Shown in pieces: positions 10,260-22,575 of a DNA stretch of 64,000 nt. Where the stretch lies: assembly GCA_008711295.1 (NCBI GenBank), contig VUYV01000020.1, positions 1,313,113 through 1,377,112 of the forward strand. Direction: 5' to 3'. The stretch comes from Anarhynchus alexandrinus (taxonomy: Eukaryota > Chordata > Aves > Charadriiformes > Charadriidae). The notes below the pieces were generated by a model. The model ran no database searches. It had not been told where the DNA came from and worked only from the letters and a program-made list of their open reading frames with translations. A program made the translations under genes and the position numbers. Position 1 is the stretch's first letter, and every line of letters starts with the position of its first letter.

Positions 10260-12339
10260 GAAATGGGATTAGCTTCACAAATCTGCAAGAGGAGGTAGTG
10301 CTCTTCAGATTGTACCACTGTGTCTAGTCTCAGGAGTGTAGGATACCCAAATTAAACCCCCACCTAGCAAGGGGAGATGCAGCCCTGCCTCTCGGCTGCC
10401 AGGAGCATGGCTGTGGGCAGCAGGACACAGAGGGCCCCCCCAGGGTGTGAGAGTGGCTCTCAGTCTCCCCTCTCCTGTCAGGTTCTTCTGACTTAAAGCT
10501 CATAGTCCCTCCCACAAGGAAGGGAACGTGTGCATCCCATCTCCTGCAACAGTACCGTAATCCAGCAGGATGGAGAGGGATGTCTTCTGGCCCAATCAGT
10601 ATCTAAACAAGAATATCTTCAGCAGGAAGGGTGGGGAGGTGGAGAGCAGCCTGCCCCAGAATCCTTTGGAGACTGGGACCCCTGGACACGGGGGTGTCGG
10701 AGCCCCATGCTGAGGACAGCTGCCTGACTCCAGGCAGGGACTTCAGCCTAACCTAACCTTACGCCAGGCTCCGGGGCCTTGGGAGATGGGTATCTCTTAT
10801 TGCCCCCTCTGTAACAGATAAAAGGCCGCCATGGCAATAACTGCTCCTTCCTCGTGCAGTTGCATAACCCACCCCCTCTTTGCCTTTGTTCGCATGTGTC
10901 CATAGCTAAGCATTTCATTTTGGATCACATGGAACGTTTTGTGTAAACTGAAAACAATAAGACTGATCCCCCTCCTCCGCCTGTGAGTTAAACCCCCAAA
11001 AATTTACATTTGTTTTTCTCTGAATCTAAATTATTTTCCAGCGAGGCTGCCAAGCTAAAAATCATTTCTTCATGCAGCTCCAGAGATGAAACAAATGCAT
11101 CCTCTCCCATATCTACCTGATTCCCAATGAGAAACCGGGCAAGAGGCCCCCAAAACAGCACAGCTTGGCTTAGCAGGAAAAGCTGTTGCTGATGTCTGCA
11201 CAATAGGCTTGAAGCAGAATTTCAGGGCTGTTGGAGCAAATAACGTGTAGCCTTTTGGAGCAGGATTTTGCTGCAGAATCCAAGATGCCTGACTGATTTT
11301 GTAGTAGTCAGTACAGTTGGGAAGATGGAGATGATGTGGGACTGGATTGAAAAATGAGGATTTACAGGAAGGGCAGCACTTCTTTCCTCTTGCTCTGCTG
11401 AACCGCAATAGGAGATCCCAATGCCATCTCCACTTTCTTCTTCCACCACAGCGACATAAGATCCTTCAAGAGCCACCTCTGAGTGTAATTCATTAAGTTT
11501 ACTCCCCAGTTCTTTTGATCATGCATGCAAGGGATGCTGCACCCCTCTGTGAAGCTGCTGGACTATGCCATCCTGAGGTTTTTATTACACCTTTTGGCGA
11601 GCAGATGCAATCTTTGCGACCAGAAGCCATTTCTACTTTTCTTGGCAGGGCTGCACTTTGCAGAGGAGAAGGACTGTGAAAGCAATGCATTAAACTGGCT
11701 GAAGGGATAAATAACAGCCTGAACGAAAGGGCAGCTGCAATTACTTTCCCTGTTCTAATCAACGCCCCCAATGTGGGACATCAAAGCAGGGCAAACTGAG
11801 CACAGAATTCAACGTGTCCCTGAACTCAAGGCTGCATGAGAGGGACAGCATAGAAATGTCCTGATTATATTTCACAAGCTGGCAAATCTCAGACCCGCCC
11901 TCAGAGGAAGACTGGCCCTGAAGGCAGGAAGATGTGGTGGGACATGCTGTTCTGTGTGACTCCAAAGGGTGATATTCCTGCTTTCGTGTGGCGCACACTC
12001 ATGTGAAATCGCCAGTGAAGATGATAAAAGCTTTGCAAGTGGGACACAGCTTCTTTTGGTGGGCTTCCCATGGGTGAGCCAAAAACTGCTGGCAAGAGGC
12101 ACCGGAGAGTGAGGGTGAATGGGAATACTCTTCCTTGACAGTGTTGGTGGAGCTCTGACCCCACCACTGAATGGGAGAGCTTGGAAATAAGCTTGTTCCA
12201 TTGACATGGCTCAGAGGGATTATCTCCTCCTTGACCTTACAACCCTATGGCTGATGAGCTTACCAGGTGCTTTTATCTAGCCCCAGCTGACACTGCCAAG
12301 GGGTTTTGTCAGATCTGCCGCTGTTGAGCAGAATACCGT
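10260..12339. other. No gene recognised
   Basis: No exon, RNA gene or repeat is recognised. Open frames of up to 112 residues on the minus strand (11070-12207) overlap one another in several frames and lack domains. Confidence 0.55.
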
Positions 12340-12420
12340 CGGATGGATTCTCCATGCCCATTCTGTTTTATAAATGACTTGGACAATGGGGCTTTCACAC
12401 CAGGCAATGGGGCTTTCAGG
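12340..12420 (+). mobile_element. Possible degraded CR1 reverse-transcriptase scrap
   Basis: Translation of 12367-12390 gives FINDLDNG. This closely matches the conserved FINDLD block that lies before the catalytic region in CR1-type reverse transcriptases, and CCCATTCTG just upstream could be the preceding PVLF block after a small deletion. Downstream similarity is quickly lost. CAATGGGGCTTTCA is also repeated at a 21-base spacing (12384-12397 and 12405-12418 approximately). The stretch is too short to be certain. Confidence 0.35.
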
Positions 12421-14560
12421 CTGAGAGTTGGGGAGGAGGACTAAATGAAGCCACACTCACGGTCCAATCTGGTGTCCAACAGGAGCATGGATCTCGGTAG
12501 CTGAAAGGCAAGCTGAACCTTCCAACTTAGGCACAAACACCTACTATACCTACATATAAAGGGTCTAAACATGAGCAAATATAACAGCCATTCAGGTTTA
12601 AATGCAGTGCTTATGAACAGAGATGTGGCTGTAGTCAATCTAGCTCTAACGTCCATCATCAGTGCTTCCAAAGCAAAGGATGGGCTGTCAGAGCAGCTGA
12701 AAAATGAGCACTGGCCACACTAAACCACCTACTGTGCTGCCTTAAGAAGCCTTCCCGAAGTTCCCAGGTGTACAGCACTTTGGCCTAAAGAAAAGGTAGA
12801 CGTGAACACGCAGTGGCTAACTTCTTGGGCCCCAGTGTAGTTCAGGCAAACCATTGTCTTAACTTCTAATGTACACATCAATAATAACAGTAAATAACTG
12901 TAATATAACCATTCTTGCCAAACCACGGGCAAGCTGCTTCCTTATAACTTCCTTATAACTTATAACTTATCATGGCATCAGGTCCATTCTCTTTCCCATA
13001 TTACACTCGCAGTGCAGAAGGGAACCATATTCCCGGGCCGGAGTGGGTTTAGACCACAATTCAAGATACATCCAGATCCTGTTGCTGTTTGGGAGTGACA
13101 CATGCTTGTATGTATCGCATCTGCATAGCCAGTGTTTCCCTTTGAATGCCGTGGGCGTGATTTATTCCCGATGGGTTAGTTCAGTCTTTTAGGGCCCTCT
13201 TCAGCTGTAGCGGCAACTCCTAACCCTGCTAGTAAATCCTGGCAAAGGTGGTTTTTGTAACATGGACAAAGTTGCGTGGTTATTGCTTTTGCTACAGTAG
13301 ATGTAGTGCTGGCGGCACATTGCGCTGAACAGACAGCCCCGGAGCCTTAAGTCCTCTTTATCTCCAGGAGTGCTACAACACGCGGAGAGGCAGCATTAGC
13401 TTCCACTACAGTGACCTGTCAAGTTGCCTCAGCCTCGGCTCAGCAGGGTCACTTCCAGGAACAAGGAGATAATTCAGCCATTATGACCCCGTCCGGCTCT
13501 CCCGTTCTTTGATAAGCCTCCTAACAAGGGTACCAATTAGTGCCAAGTGTGATGGGGGATTTTGCAAGGCAGGCACCTGGGGGCTGAGCCGAGCCGGGGA
13601 GCGCCGGTGGCCGTCAGCACTGCGTCGGGAGGTTCTTCCCCTCGGCGCTCGCGGGCGCAGGGGTGAGGGGTGATTTCTGGGGAAACCCCCAGTGTGGCAG
13701 GAGGTGCAGGGAGAGCTCCAACTGCAGGCATTTTTCCTCCAGGCTGGTACTGAGCTCCCGCTCTCTTATTGTGTTTGAGACACTTCATTTCAGATAAAAA
13801 TCAGGCTCAGAGCACTTTGCTATCACAAAGGGTCCCATAGAGTATTTATGGCCTGTTTTAGGAAAGAATACGATGGTAGCTCTTACATCCTCGCCACATG
13901 TCCCTCTCATCTCTCTAAATCTCCTCTGTGCTGTTTCATTTGGACAACGCGGCATTCACAACGTGCTTTCCATTATTATATGCTGCTGTCCAGCTGTTCG
14001 GTGTCAGGCTTTGCTTCAGGCTTCTTTTCTCTCCAGGCGTGTGTCTTTCTTTGCACATTTGATTCACTGATGTGCAGCGTACGCTCCGGGGCAGCTCTCT
14101 TTCATGGGCAAGCACCGGACTAATAGATGATCTCAAGAATGATCAGATCAATTCATTAACCTTCTGAATAAAGTTCCCTATTGATACAGCCCCTCTTATC
14201 AGGGAAGCCTTGGGTATTATTTATTCCACAAAGTGGAAACGCTGCTCTCCCCCTCTCCCACCCTGCCAAGGTTACGGCCTTACGTCAGCCCCAGCTGCGG
14301 TGACCTTGAGGGTACTAACCCTTTGGAAGCGCTGGGCTCTTTCCCCGTCGGGGCGTGCACGGGCACGACTCCCACGTTGCGTGGTGATCTGCACGTCTCA
14401 CTGCACTTTACATAGACAGGGGTCTCAGCATATATTTGCACGCAGGTTATTGGTCTTCTCTTGCTGTAGCATCAGCAAGATGTTTGGCACCAGAGCAGCC
14501 TCAGTTCAGTGGGCTTGCAAGCCTGGGGCTGAATGGGTTTGGGTTTGTCTGTAAGGGACA
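12421..14560. other. No gene recognised; small CpG cluster near 13.6 kb
   Basis: No gene is recognised. About 12 CpG dinucleotides fall within 13585-13665, far above the surrounding density. A small staggered repeat of CTTATAACTT sits at 12940-12968. Open frames stay below 115 residues. Confidence 0.55.
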
Positions 14561-14747
14561 GCTGGAAACAGGTTGCCCAAAGAGGTTATGGAGTTTCCAT
14601 CTGTCATGGGACATGTTTAAAACACAGCTGGACATGGCCCTGAACAACCTGCTCTAGCTGACCCTGCTGTGAGTAGGTGGGTTGGTCTAGACGGTCTCCA
14701 GAGGTGCCTGCCCAATTCAACCACGCTGTAGGTGTGTGATTCTGCGA
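14561..14747 (+). mobile_element. CR1 LINE 3' fragment, diverged
   Basis: The CR1 C-terminal and 3' UTR blocks appear in order. CTGGAAACAGGTTGCCCA and AGAGGTTATGGAGT are followed by AGCTGGACATGGCCCTGAAC, GGTTGGTCTAGACGGTCTCC and a GTGTGATTCTGCG end. Substitutions and small indels are common, so it is an older copy than those at 3.45 or 45.6 kb. Confidence 0.85.
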
Positions 14748-17700
14748 CCTCGCTGAGTGTGTTTTCAGGTGAGGAGAATTAGAGGCAGCAGGACAGAGGG
14801 AATTTAAGGGATTAAAAAGGGCAAAGCAGCCCCAGATCAGGAGTGAATCTCCCACCGTTTCCTCCAGAAAGCACACCCTCTGGAGAGAGGACACTGCAGT
14901 GCAAAGCCAGAAAGCCTTGGGTGATGCCCTTGTGAGGCCTGGAGACACGTACGTTTGCAACCCAGCCCTGTCTGCCCGCCTCTCCTCTTCAAATCTGTCA
15001 GCTTAATACCTCACAAAAGGCTACAGATTTCTTCCTGCCCTTATTGTAATTACTTGGATTAGCACCGAATCAACTTTTTCAGCTGTAATATGTGAGGGAC
15101 ACACAAGGTTTTGTTCTGTGCGTATTTGTTCTTCTATTTATTCAGTACATTGAAGCCCATTAGCTAGATCATCATTCACTACGGTCTTTCTTTTTCCTAT
15201 TACTCTAAATGATCCCCAAATGTCATTTTGAACGTTTTGGTCATAGCTGCCAGTTGTAAGGCTCCTGGAAAGTTCTTGGCACTTTTCAACTAGCAAAAGC
15301 TAGCACTGCCCCAGCTTCCCGTCGGTCCTTTCGAAGACAGGAAAGAATGTGTATCACAACTCTCTTTTCCGGGCAGGTTTACCTCCCCGCTCCCAAGGTC
15401 TATGTGGTTGTTGGGGGAAGGGAGCTTGTTCTCATAGCTGCCCTTCTGGGGTATGAATGAGGCCAATTGTATTTTGGGGTGGTATTTTCATCAAGCAGAA
15501 TCTTTCTCTGGTTTTTGGGTTGTTTGTGTTTGTTGTTTTTTTTTTTCCTTGCCATAATTTTAGCATGAAAAAGGAAGTCAGTCTGCCCATGGTGGAAATG
15601 AATTTCACTGAAGCGAGCCATTTTTATGGTGCAAAAGGTAACACTTCTTGTAACATTAGCCAGGTTTTACCTGCTACATTTTCATGGAAATTTCCTCAGG
15701 AAATTACATTTCCCCAGTTTGTTTTGCTATGGAAAGCTACTGGTAGCAGCTGTCAAAGAAAATTGCAAGTACCCACAAATATTGTCATTTTCAAAGGCAA
15801 ATATTTGCAGAGCATAAAGTAAAGGCATGGAGTTAAGCCATCCCTTTGGAAGAGTTCCCGTTGGCTAAGGTAGTGCTGCTAGTGAAGTGCAACTACTCAC
15901 ACCTTTTCTTTATATCGTGGCACACCTATTTTTCCTTCCTTCACATTATGGTTACTGTAGTAACTGCAGTCCCAAAACAAGTGCAGGGCCCTACCTGGTA
16001 CGTGTTGTACAAATGTGGGTAAACTCATTTTTGGTCAACTCTTATACTTTCCTTCACTTCCCCTTGGATTATCACCTGGGGTGTGTTTGAGGTGATGTTT
16101 CTTTTCCAGTCTGAGGTTTTTTGTCTTTGGAGTAACAAGTTATAACCCACCCACCCCCAAACCAGAAGTGATATTTGCCTTGAGCTTTCAGTGTTCATCA
16201 GCTGCTATGGAAGCCATTCTCCCTTCCGCACCCCCCGACTCCCCCGCACCTTTAAATGAAAGAGGTGATCTTTGAACAAGCACCTGATTTCAGCACCTAC
16301 AAACAGGAAACATTGTGGAAGTCGAGGATACGTCATTGTGAGCTGATCACCCAAACACCTGTCGTCGGGTTTGTTGGTGTACTTCAGGAGTTCAGCACAC
16401 TGACATCCCAGAACACGTCCAAATCCCCTGGTACCTCAGTCCACCATCCCACATAAAGACAGCTCAGTAGTCCTCCATCCCATGTGAACACAGCCTCCAA
16501 GGCAAATTAGCAAAGTTAGCAGGAATTTTCTCAGTTGCTTTAAGAGCTATACGGTCTATATGGTGATGGATTCAAGCAGCTGGTGGATATAGACACACTA
16601 AAGGCCCACCATAAAGTCCCTCACAAATGTCCATAACTTGAAATATATGATCGTGGCGTGAGAAGACAAACATCCATCTTGTATCAAGGCTCGTGTGAAT
16701 GCAGGAGAGAGAGGGATTTGGGGAGGCGAGAGGAGAGAGGTTTCTGTGTCAGGGACCTGTGGGACAGCTGTGTAACACCCTCTCTGAGAAGCTGCGAAAC
16801 TCCTTAATGAGCCTGCCTGCTTTCTGCTGGGCAACCATCAGGTCCCTGCCAAGACAGAAGAACACCGGCTGTGTGTCTTGGATCCAAGGGATGATTTTTT
16901 GAAATCCCACGTGTTTTCACTGTGGTACAGTGTAAGTACACAGGCTCTGGGAAGGAATTTGTCCAGGAACACAAGGTGGAAAACCTCAGTGTTTCTGAGA
17001 AGATATGCAGGGGTTATCATTATATGAGGGACACTCCCTTCAGTGTTGTCATGGTAAGGATAACATATGACTGTAAACACCATAGGCTAAACATCTCTGC
17101 ATGAAATGAAAGGGCTGTGCATTATCTGGTGAAGAACAGCTGAGAAATTCAGCTGGGTTGGCAAAGAATGGCGTTCAAATTATGAGCTCCAGCCTTAATC
17201 CTCCCTTTTGGACAGGCAGCTGAAGTCTTTCAGGATGGTACTGGAATCCAAAAACATAAGAAAGATAAAACTGTGCCTGAAGAGAGAGCAATTTCTGGCT
17301 GCTGCAATGCTTGTGAACTCCCATCCACAACACCGGTAGGGAGCACAGAACTGATGGAGCACCTGGAGGTGATGGTGTCATGGTTTCAAGGGTACCATTA
17401 ACATACACAGATGAAGGTGCTTTGTGTAGGAGAGAGGTTGCCAGAAGTGGGGTCAGAGAAAAGTAGACTCCTTACAGCCTGAAGGGCATTTGAAAGACAG
17501 TGTCATCAGCTGGCCTGAAATAACTATACCCCATGGCAGTTTCCAAGGGAGACTTGGGGTGAGGATTGTCTCTGTTTATTGAGTAGCATTGACGGGAGGC
17601 CACATCTTTAGAAGGACAGTCCCACTGAGGTCTGAGCTGAAGCTTGGGCCAGTGGTGACTGCTAAACTCTCCAAGCTTACCACCCATGCAGACACTTCAG

Positions 17701-19316
17701 AAGATGTTAACACCTTCAGCCCCTTCACCAGCACCGTGACGAGCCATCCCATCTTTGCAGAGCAGGAACATGTGGCAAGTCCAGCCACTCTGGGAAGAAT
17801 TATTCAACTTCTCCATTAGAAATACATTTACCTTTCCTCCTGCTAGTGTGGGAAAGGGACACCTTTGTCCTAGGATTTATGGGAAAAATCTAGTAAACAA
17901 CACCACTTCCATAAGAGTAAGAGGGAACACTTTTGGCAGTGCTGGGACATTTGCTATAGCAGGATATACTATTAGCTTAGTAAGATTAAAAGGGATCAGA
18001 CATGTTATATGAGTAAGAACGCAACATAAACTTTAAAGTTCTTTAGTCCTCCTGCCTCAGGTGTAAGTCTGCTGGGGTCCGCAAAGATGCCCTTCCCTTA
18101 CTCCTGCCACTCCTCCTACAAACTGCAGTGACATCCAAGTGTGGGCAGGGAGGAACAGAGCTCGTGATGCATCTGGGCTTGCTGCTGCCAGGCACAGGGA
18201 TGCCAGTCAACACTTGCGTAGACTATGGGCTTCCTCCAGGCTAGTCATCCCTGGGATCTCCAAGAGGACCGGAGTTTGAGAGGATCCCCAATGAGTCTGT
18301 GCAGGGAGACATCGTTCCTCCTCCCCTCCGCGCGCTGGCTGCAGGCACGTCTGCCCTGCTGCGATATGCACGTTTCAGATTGTCTGACCTTCTGCAGTCT
18401 GGTTGTTTTGGCTGTGCAGCCTTGGTTTATATTTGGTCTGCGCTGGCTTTTGCTTTGCAGATCAGGTGGGAGGGTTTAACATCGTGTTTCTGGGGATTTG
18501 GGGATTTCTTCTCACTCGCTCGCCCTCTCTCCCTCTCTCTCTTATTTCTCAATGATTTCTCCGGCTGGGTCAGGTTGATCTGTGTGGGATCCTGGCAGTG
18601 CACCAGGATGTAGCATAAGCAGTGCTTGTAACATTGATTGCCTTGTCTACTCAGTCATCGGGCTGCTCGGGAGCTGAAAACCTTTTACAAAACAGCAGAT
18701 CTGTCCCCACTGAGGACACTTACAGCAGATGAAATGAATACAAAGCTCATCACAGGGAAACCTCTAGGTATCTCTAAGTCAGAAAACGTACCAGGATATA
18801 TCCAGCCACACTGCAGCCTTCTCACACTCATGGGAGAGCAACACCAATTGCATTAGCCTATGCTGCTTCTTTCTACAGGTTATTTCGCATTAGCTGAACT
18901 TTGTAGACATGAATCCATCCTCAGTCACACACAGAGGTCCAAGTGATCTTTGCAAAGTCCACCCAGCCCTGGTTTTCCCCTTGCTTCCTAGCAATTCTGG
19001 TTTGCTGGGTTATGGCCTCTTCTAGACCTCACGCTCCCACCAGCAGTGCCGGGTGACCCAGCATAGCAGCAGGGGCAGCTGGGCAATCACACGAAGACTG
19101 CTCGGTTCCTCTTGGCTAATTCCCAGGGCTGTTCTCGGGAGCAGGCTGCACAGGGGGAGCCTTTGAGTGGCAAAATGCTTTTCTTTGGAATGCTCCCATC
19201 AATTCCCGTGTGCCATTGCCCGCTCCCTTCCTTGATGGGAAGGCCAGCATGGGTGCTCTGCTCCTGCAGATCCCCTGGGAGCTTCTCCAAAGCATCCATG
19301 AGGTATCCATGAGGTA
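14748..19316. other. No gene recognised
   Basis: This is a long stretch without a supported gene. It contains a T11 run (15536-15546), a 17-bp near-perfect palindrome at 15689-15705 (AATTTCCT and AGGAAATT around one C), and a CT-rich run at 18524-18543. Open frames reach 121 residues (15457-15822, plus strand) and 104 residues (18299-18613) without domains. Confidence 0.55.
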
Positions 19317-19602
19317 GATAGGACAAGGGGGAATGGCTTCTAACTGGAAGAAGGTAGAATTAGATTAGATATTAGGAAGAATTTTTTCACTCTGAGGGTA
19401 GTAAGGCACTGGAACAGGTTGCCCAGAGAAGTTGTGGAGGCCCCATCCCTGGCGGTGCTTAAGGCCAGGCTGGATGGGGCTTTGAGCAACCTGGTCTAGT
19501 GGGAGGTGTCCCTGCCTATGCTGCCTATGGCAGGCGGGTTGGAACTCAATGATTTTCAAGGTCCCTTCCAACTGAAACCATTTTGTGATTCTATGATTCT
19601 AT
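19317..19602 (+). mobile_element. CR1 LINE 3' fragment
   Basis: The stretch covers the end of the pol frame (GATAGGACAAGGGGGAATGG, GGCACTGGAACAGGTTGCCC, GAAGTTGTGGAGG) and the 3' UTR (GCAACCTGGTCTAGTGGGAG, GGCGGGTTGGAACTC). It ends in TGATTCTATGATTCTAT. The tail type, with CTGGTCTAGTGGGAGGTGTCC, is shared with the copy at 26968 and differs from the copies at 3453, 28168 and 45618. The segment CTGCCTATG is locally duplicated at about 19514-19530. Confidence 0.92.
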
Positions 19603-22229
19603 CCAAGGCAGTAACATAGTGTCTGCAGAGAGGTGGAGACCAAGGTCAGCAGAGAAGTGGCTCTGTGTCTTGCAGCAAGAAGTTCCTCAGGTTAGCCTGG
19701 TGCTGGAGCCCGAGGAGAGCCAGAGGGTGCCGGGGGCCAGCGTGCCAAGGCTGCCTTTCCCAAAGGTTAAGCAGACGTAGGACGGCGCTTGCCAGGCTCT
19801 CCGCACATCCAAAAGCCGGTTTCTAATTTGAGATATTTTCTAATGCCCGCTGTACTCTGGGGAATGCAGCCCCAGCAGAAGACAGGAGCCAAGTGTGGAG
19901 TCCTCCTGCCACGCAGCCCCATACCTCTGTCCCCTGCAGAGAAAAGGGACATTGTGCTGACCGGGAACACCGCGCCAGGGAGGAAGCAGCCTGGCCAGGG
20001 CACAGCAGGCAGCCTGCAGCCGGCGGCGTGCTCTCTCCAGGGCACCCGTGGATGCGGCTGGAAGGGAACAGCGCAGCGGGGAGCTCTCCGCACACCTCCG
20101 TGACAGCTGCCACCTTGCATCTCAACCTCTCTCTCTCTCCATTCCCAATGTGCAAGATGATGGTGTGCAGGAAACGGGGTCCCAGCAGCCCCCGGGGAGA
20201 GGTGACATTACATCAGGCTGGCCGCAGCGGCGTTGTCGGATGGGCGACAGCGTCATGTGGCTTTTACGCTCCCACGGGCTTAGAGCTCTTCCGCTTTAGA
20301 GGCAAATGCTCTAAGCTGGGCTACGCTTTCCTGTTGCTCTGACACCCGAAACCCGGCGTTAGATTTATCAAGCTCGCAAGGCAGCCTCGTGAGATGTTTG
20401 CCAGGACATGGGGCTAATAATTTAATCAGGTGAATTCAGACAGGGTCCTGCGGCGGCTCGGGTTGCGTTATATAAGGGGATCTGCAGGAGGATCTGCCGG
20501 GCGATAGGCTGGATGCTGCACAGCCTTCTCCGCGATGGCCATTAAAGAGAAACTCTGCCTCCGTTTTGTACCCCGTCCAATGTCATGAAGTTTCACAAGG
20601 GGAGAAATGCGTCTTCCTTTCCATAAAACTGCGGCAGGGCTTTGAAAAATAAAATGGCTTGTTTTTATAACAGAAAAACTTGTGCAGTGGCTGCCCTCTT
20701 CCAAAGCAACAGCCAGACACCGGTGCGATCCAGCCTAAGAGGCTGCGCATGGGTTTCCACCCAGCTTTAGAGTGGGTTTAGCAATCCATCCTGCTGACCC
20801 TACTGAAGCGCTTCACCCCATAGATCTGCATGGACAGCAAAGTCTATTAGCACATGTTATTGGGGGCCTGGGGCAGGTAGGGGGGTGGCTGGGTGACAAC
20901 TGCTGCTCACATCAGGTGGAATACGAGGTCTCCTGGTCCCGCTGGTGGGTTTTATCTCTGCATGACATGCTGACTTGCCCGTTGTTCCTCTGTGTTCGCT
21001 TAGTATCTGCGCAACACTCAGCGTGTTCATACCCTGCCGCTGCACGGTGCTGGCTGTGTAACTGAACCGATCGCTGCAGCGTGTGACCAAAGGCAACACA
21101 ACGCACAGCACACGAGATTATGAATGGTTTAAAAACTGCGGGGCGAGAGCATGGTTCCGGAGTGAACCCACAGCCTTGCTTTGCAACAGACCGAGCATCA
21201 GGCAGAGAGGGACCGGTGCGTGGGAACCGCAGTCTTTTGGACCATTTGGACCCCGCTCATCCTCCCCTTCTTCACAAGCGCCCCACTAATTCCTCACCGG
21301 TCATGTTGAATCGCAGACCCAGCAGCCCTCGGAGATAAGTCAATCTCTAGGTGGGAATCCAGGGCTTGCACTTAGGTTCACGCTGTTATTTTAGTTTGTG
21401 GTGTTTGCTTCTCATTACGGTAAGCTCCCAGGAATGTCGGCACCAAAATAGCACAGAATCACAAGGTTACCTGCTGAAGAATGAAGTAAACAAGAGGGAT
21501 ATTCTTTCTCTCCGCTTCTCTCTTTTTCTTATTTTTTTTTTTTCCTAGAAGGAGGCATTTTGAGTACCTGCACTGAACTCCAGGGTGGAGATTTCAGGTT
21601 TGGAGTTTAAGTACATCCAGATGCATGGGTCAGTTTGGGCAGGCCTGGCCTAACCCCATCTGGGGAGATGTGCAGCCAAGGTGCCATGGGTCTGCAGCGG
21701 CTGTGGAGATGCCGTTCTTGCTGGCCTAGCCAGGGCACGATGGTGAGGCTTCGCCAGGTCTGGAGAGTGCCAGTGCCCTGTCAGGCATCAGCCTACCTCT
21801 ATCTGGTAACTGGGGCTGACGCTGCAGGATGATCCAGCAGAGGATAAGGGCCCTTTGGGGGAAGCCCCAAATTAGGGATGCCGAACTGGCAGCGCTCCTT
21901 CTGGTCCCCACTCCCTGGAGCTCATCCCAGAGGAGTGATGAGCAGCTCTGGAGCTTCACCTGCAGTGTAGAGCCCCCGGCCGTCTCTTAGAGGCATAAAT
22001 GAGCAAAGGCAGCCTCTTTCCAGAACCACGCCAAGGTCTCCCGGGATACTGGTGCACAGTCCAGGCGGGACTCAGAGCAGCACTTCTCTGTATTGACTCC
22101 ATGAGAAATGAGAGCAGGAGAAAAAAAAAAAAGCACCCACAGTGCCTGGCAGACAGAGAGGGGCCAGGAGTGACTTCCCTGTTTCTAGGAAGGCAGCGCA
22201 GATGGTGGGAAATATTTCACCCGTGCAGT
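19603..22229. other. No gene recognised; GC-rich, CpG-bearing 19.9-20.5 kb
   Basis: Around 19960-20300 the sequence is GC-rich with many CpG. Overlapping frames of up to 149 residues occur there but show no domain. T12 lies at 21532-21543 and A12 at 22121-22132. No exon is recognised. Confidence 0.5.
20469..20476 (+). promoter_or_regulatory. TATA-box-like element (weak candidate)
   Basis: TATATAAG matches the TATA consensus and lies just after CpG-rich sequence (GCGGCGGCTCGGG). The first ATG in a reasonable context, GCGATGG at about 20533, opens only a 17-codon frame. This fits a non-coding transcript or chance. Confidence 0.2.
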
Positions 22230-22375
22230 GGCAGCGGTGCTAACCTGGCACTAGAGCGGCCGGGGTCCGGTTCCCTCCTCTCCCCCTGGACTCCCTGCGT
22301 GACCTTGAACATCGGGCTTGCACAGAGCCAGCCTCGGTGCCCCGACAGCAAACAGCCTCCACCTGTAAGAGGACA
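22230..22375 (-). mobile_element. MIR/CORE-SINE-like remnant
   Basis: Read on the plus strand, CTAGAGCGGCCGGGGTCCGG and CTCCCTGCGTGACCTTGAAC are followed by GGGCTTGCACAGAGCCAGCC. This resembles the reverse of the MIR core (CTCTGCCACTGACTCCCTGTGTGACCTTGGGCAAG...GCCTCAG). Moderate divergence fits an ancient SINE. A second similar copy follows 90 bases later in the same orientation. Confidence 0.5.
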
Positions 22376-22464
22376 AGTGCATTCAGGACCGGAGGGGTGC
22401 TTGGCGACTTGGGGACTCCATTAGTATGCGGAGGGACCGGCACCCTCCTTAGAGCCGCAGCGGG

Positions 22465-22575
22465 ATGCAGGAGCTCAGGGTAGAGCCACCACCTCTGCCG
22501 CTGGCTCGCTGTGTGACTTGGAAAAGGTGTTGCTCAGTCCCAGTTTCAAAAAGGGCACTTGGGAGGGAGGGTCAC
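22465..22575 (-). mobile_element. MIR/CORE-SINE-like remnant
   Basis: The plus strand contains CCTCTGCCGCTGGCTCGCTG, then TGTGACTTGGAAAAGGTGTT, then GCTCAGTCCCAGTTTC. This lines up with the reversed MIR core (GCTCTGCCACTGGCTTGCTG, TGTGACCTTGGGCAAGTCAC, CTCAGTTTCC). It is the clearest MIR-like block in the window. Confidence 0.55.

Noticed and set aside
21451..21475. CACAGAATCACAAGG as a CR1 terminus
   Set aside because: Only about 12 bases resemble the CR1 end, and the following sequence does not continue as a CR1 3' UTR.
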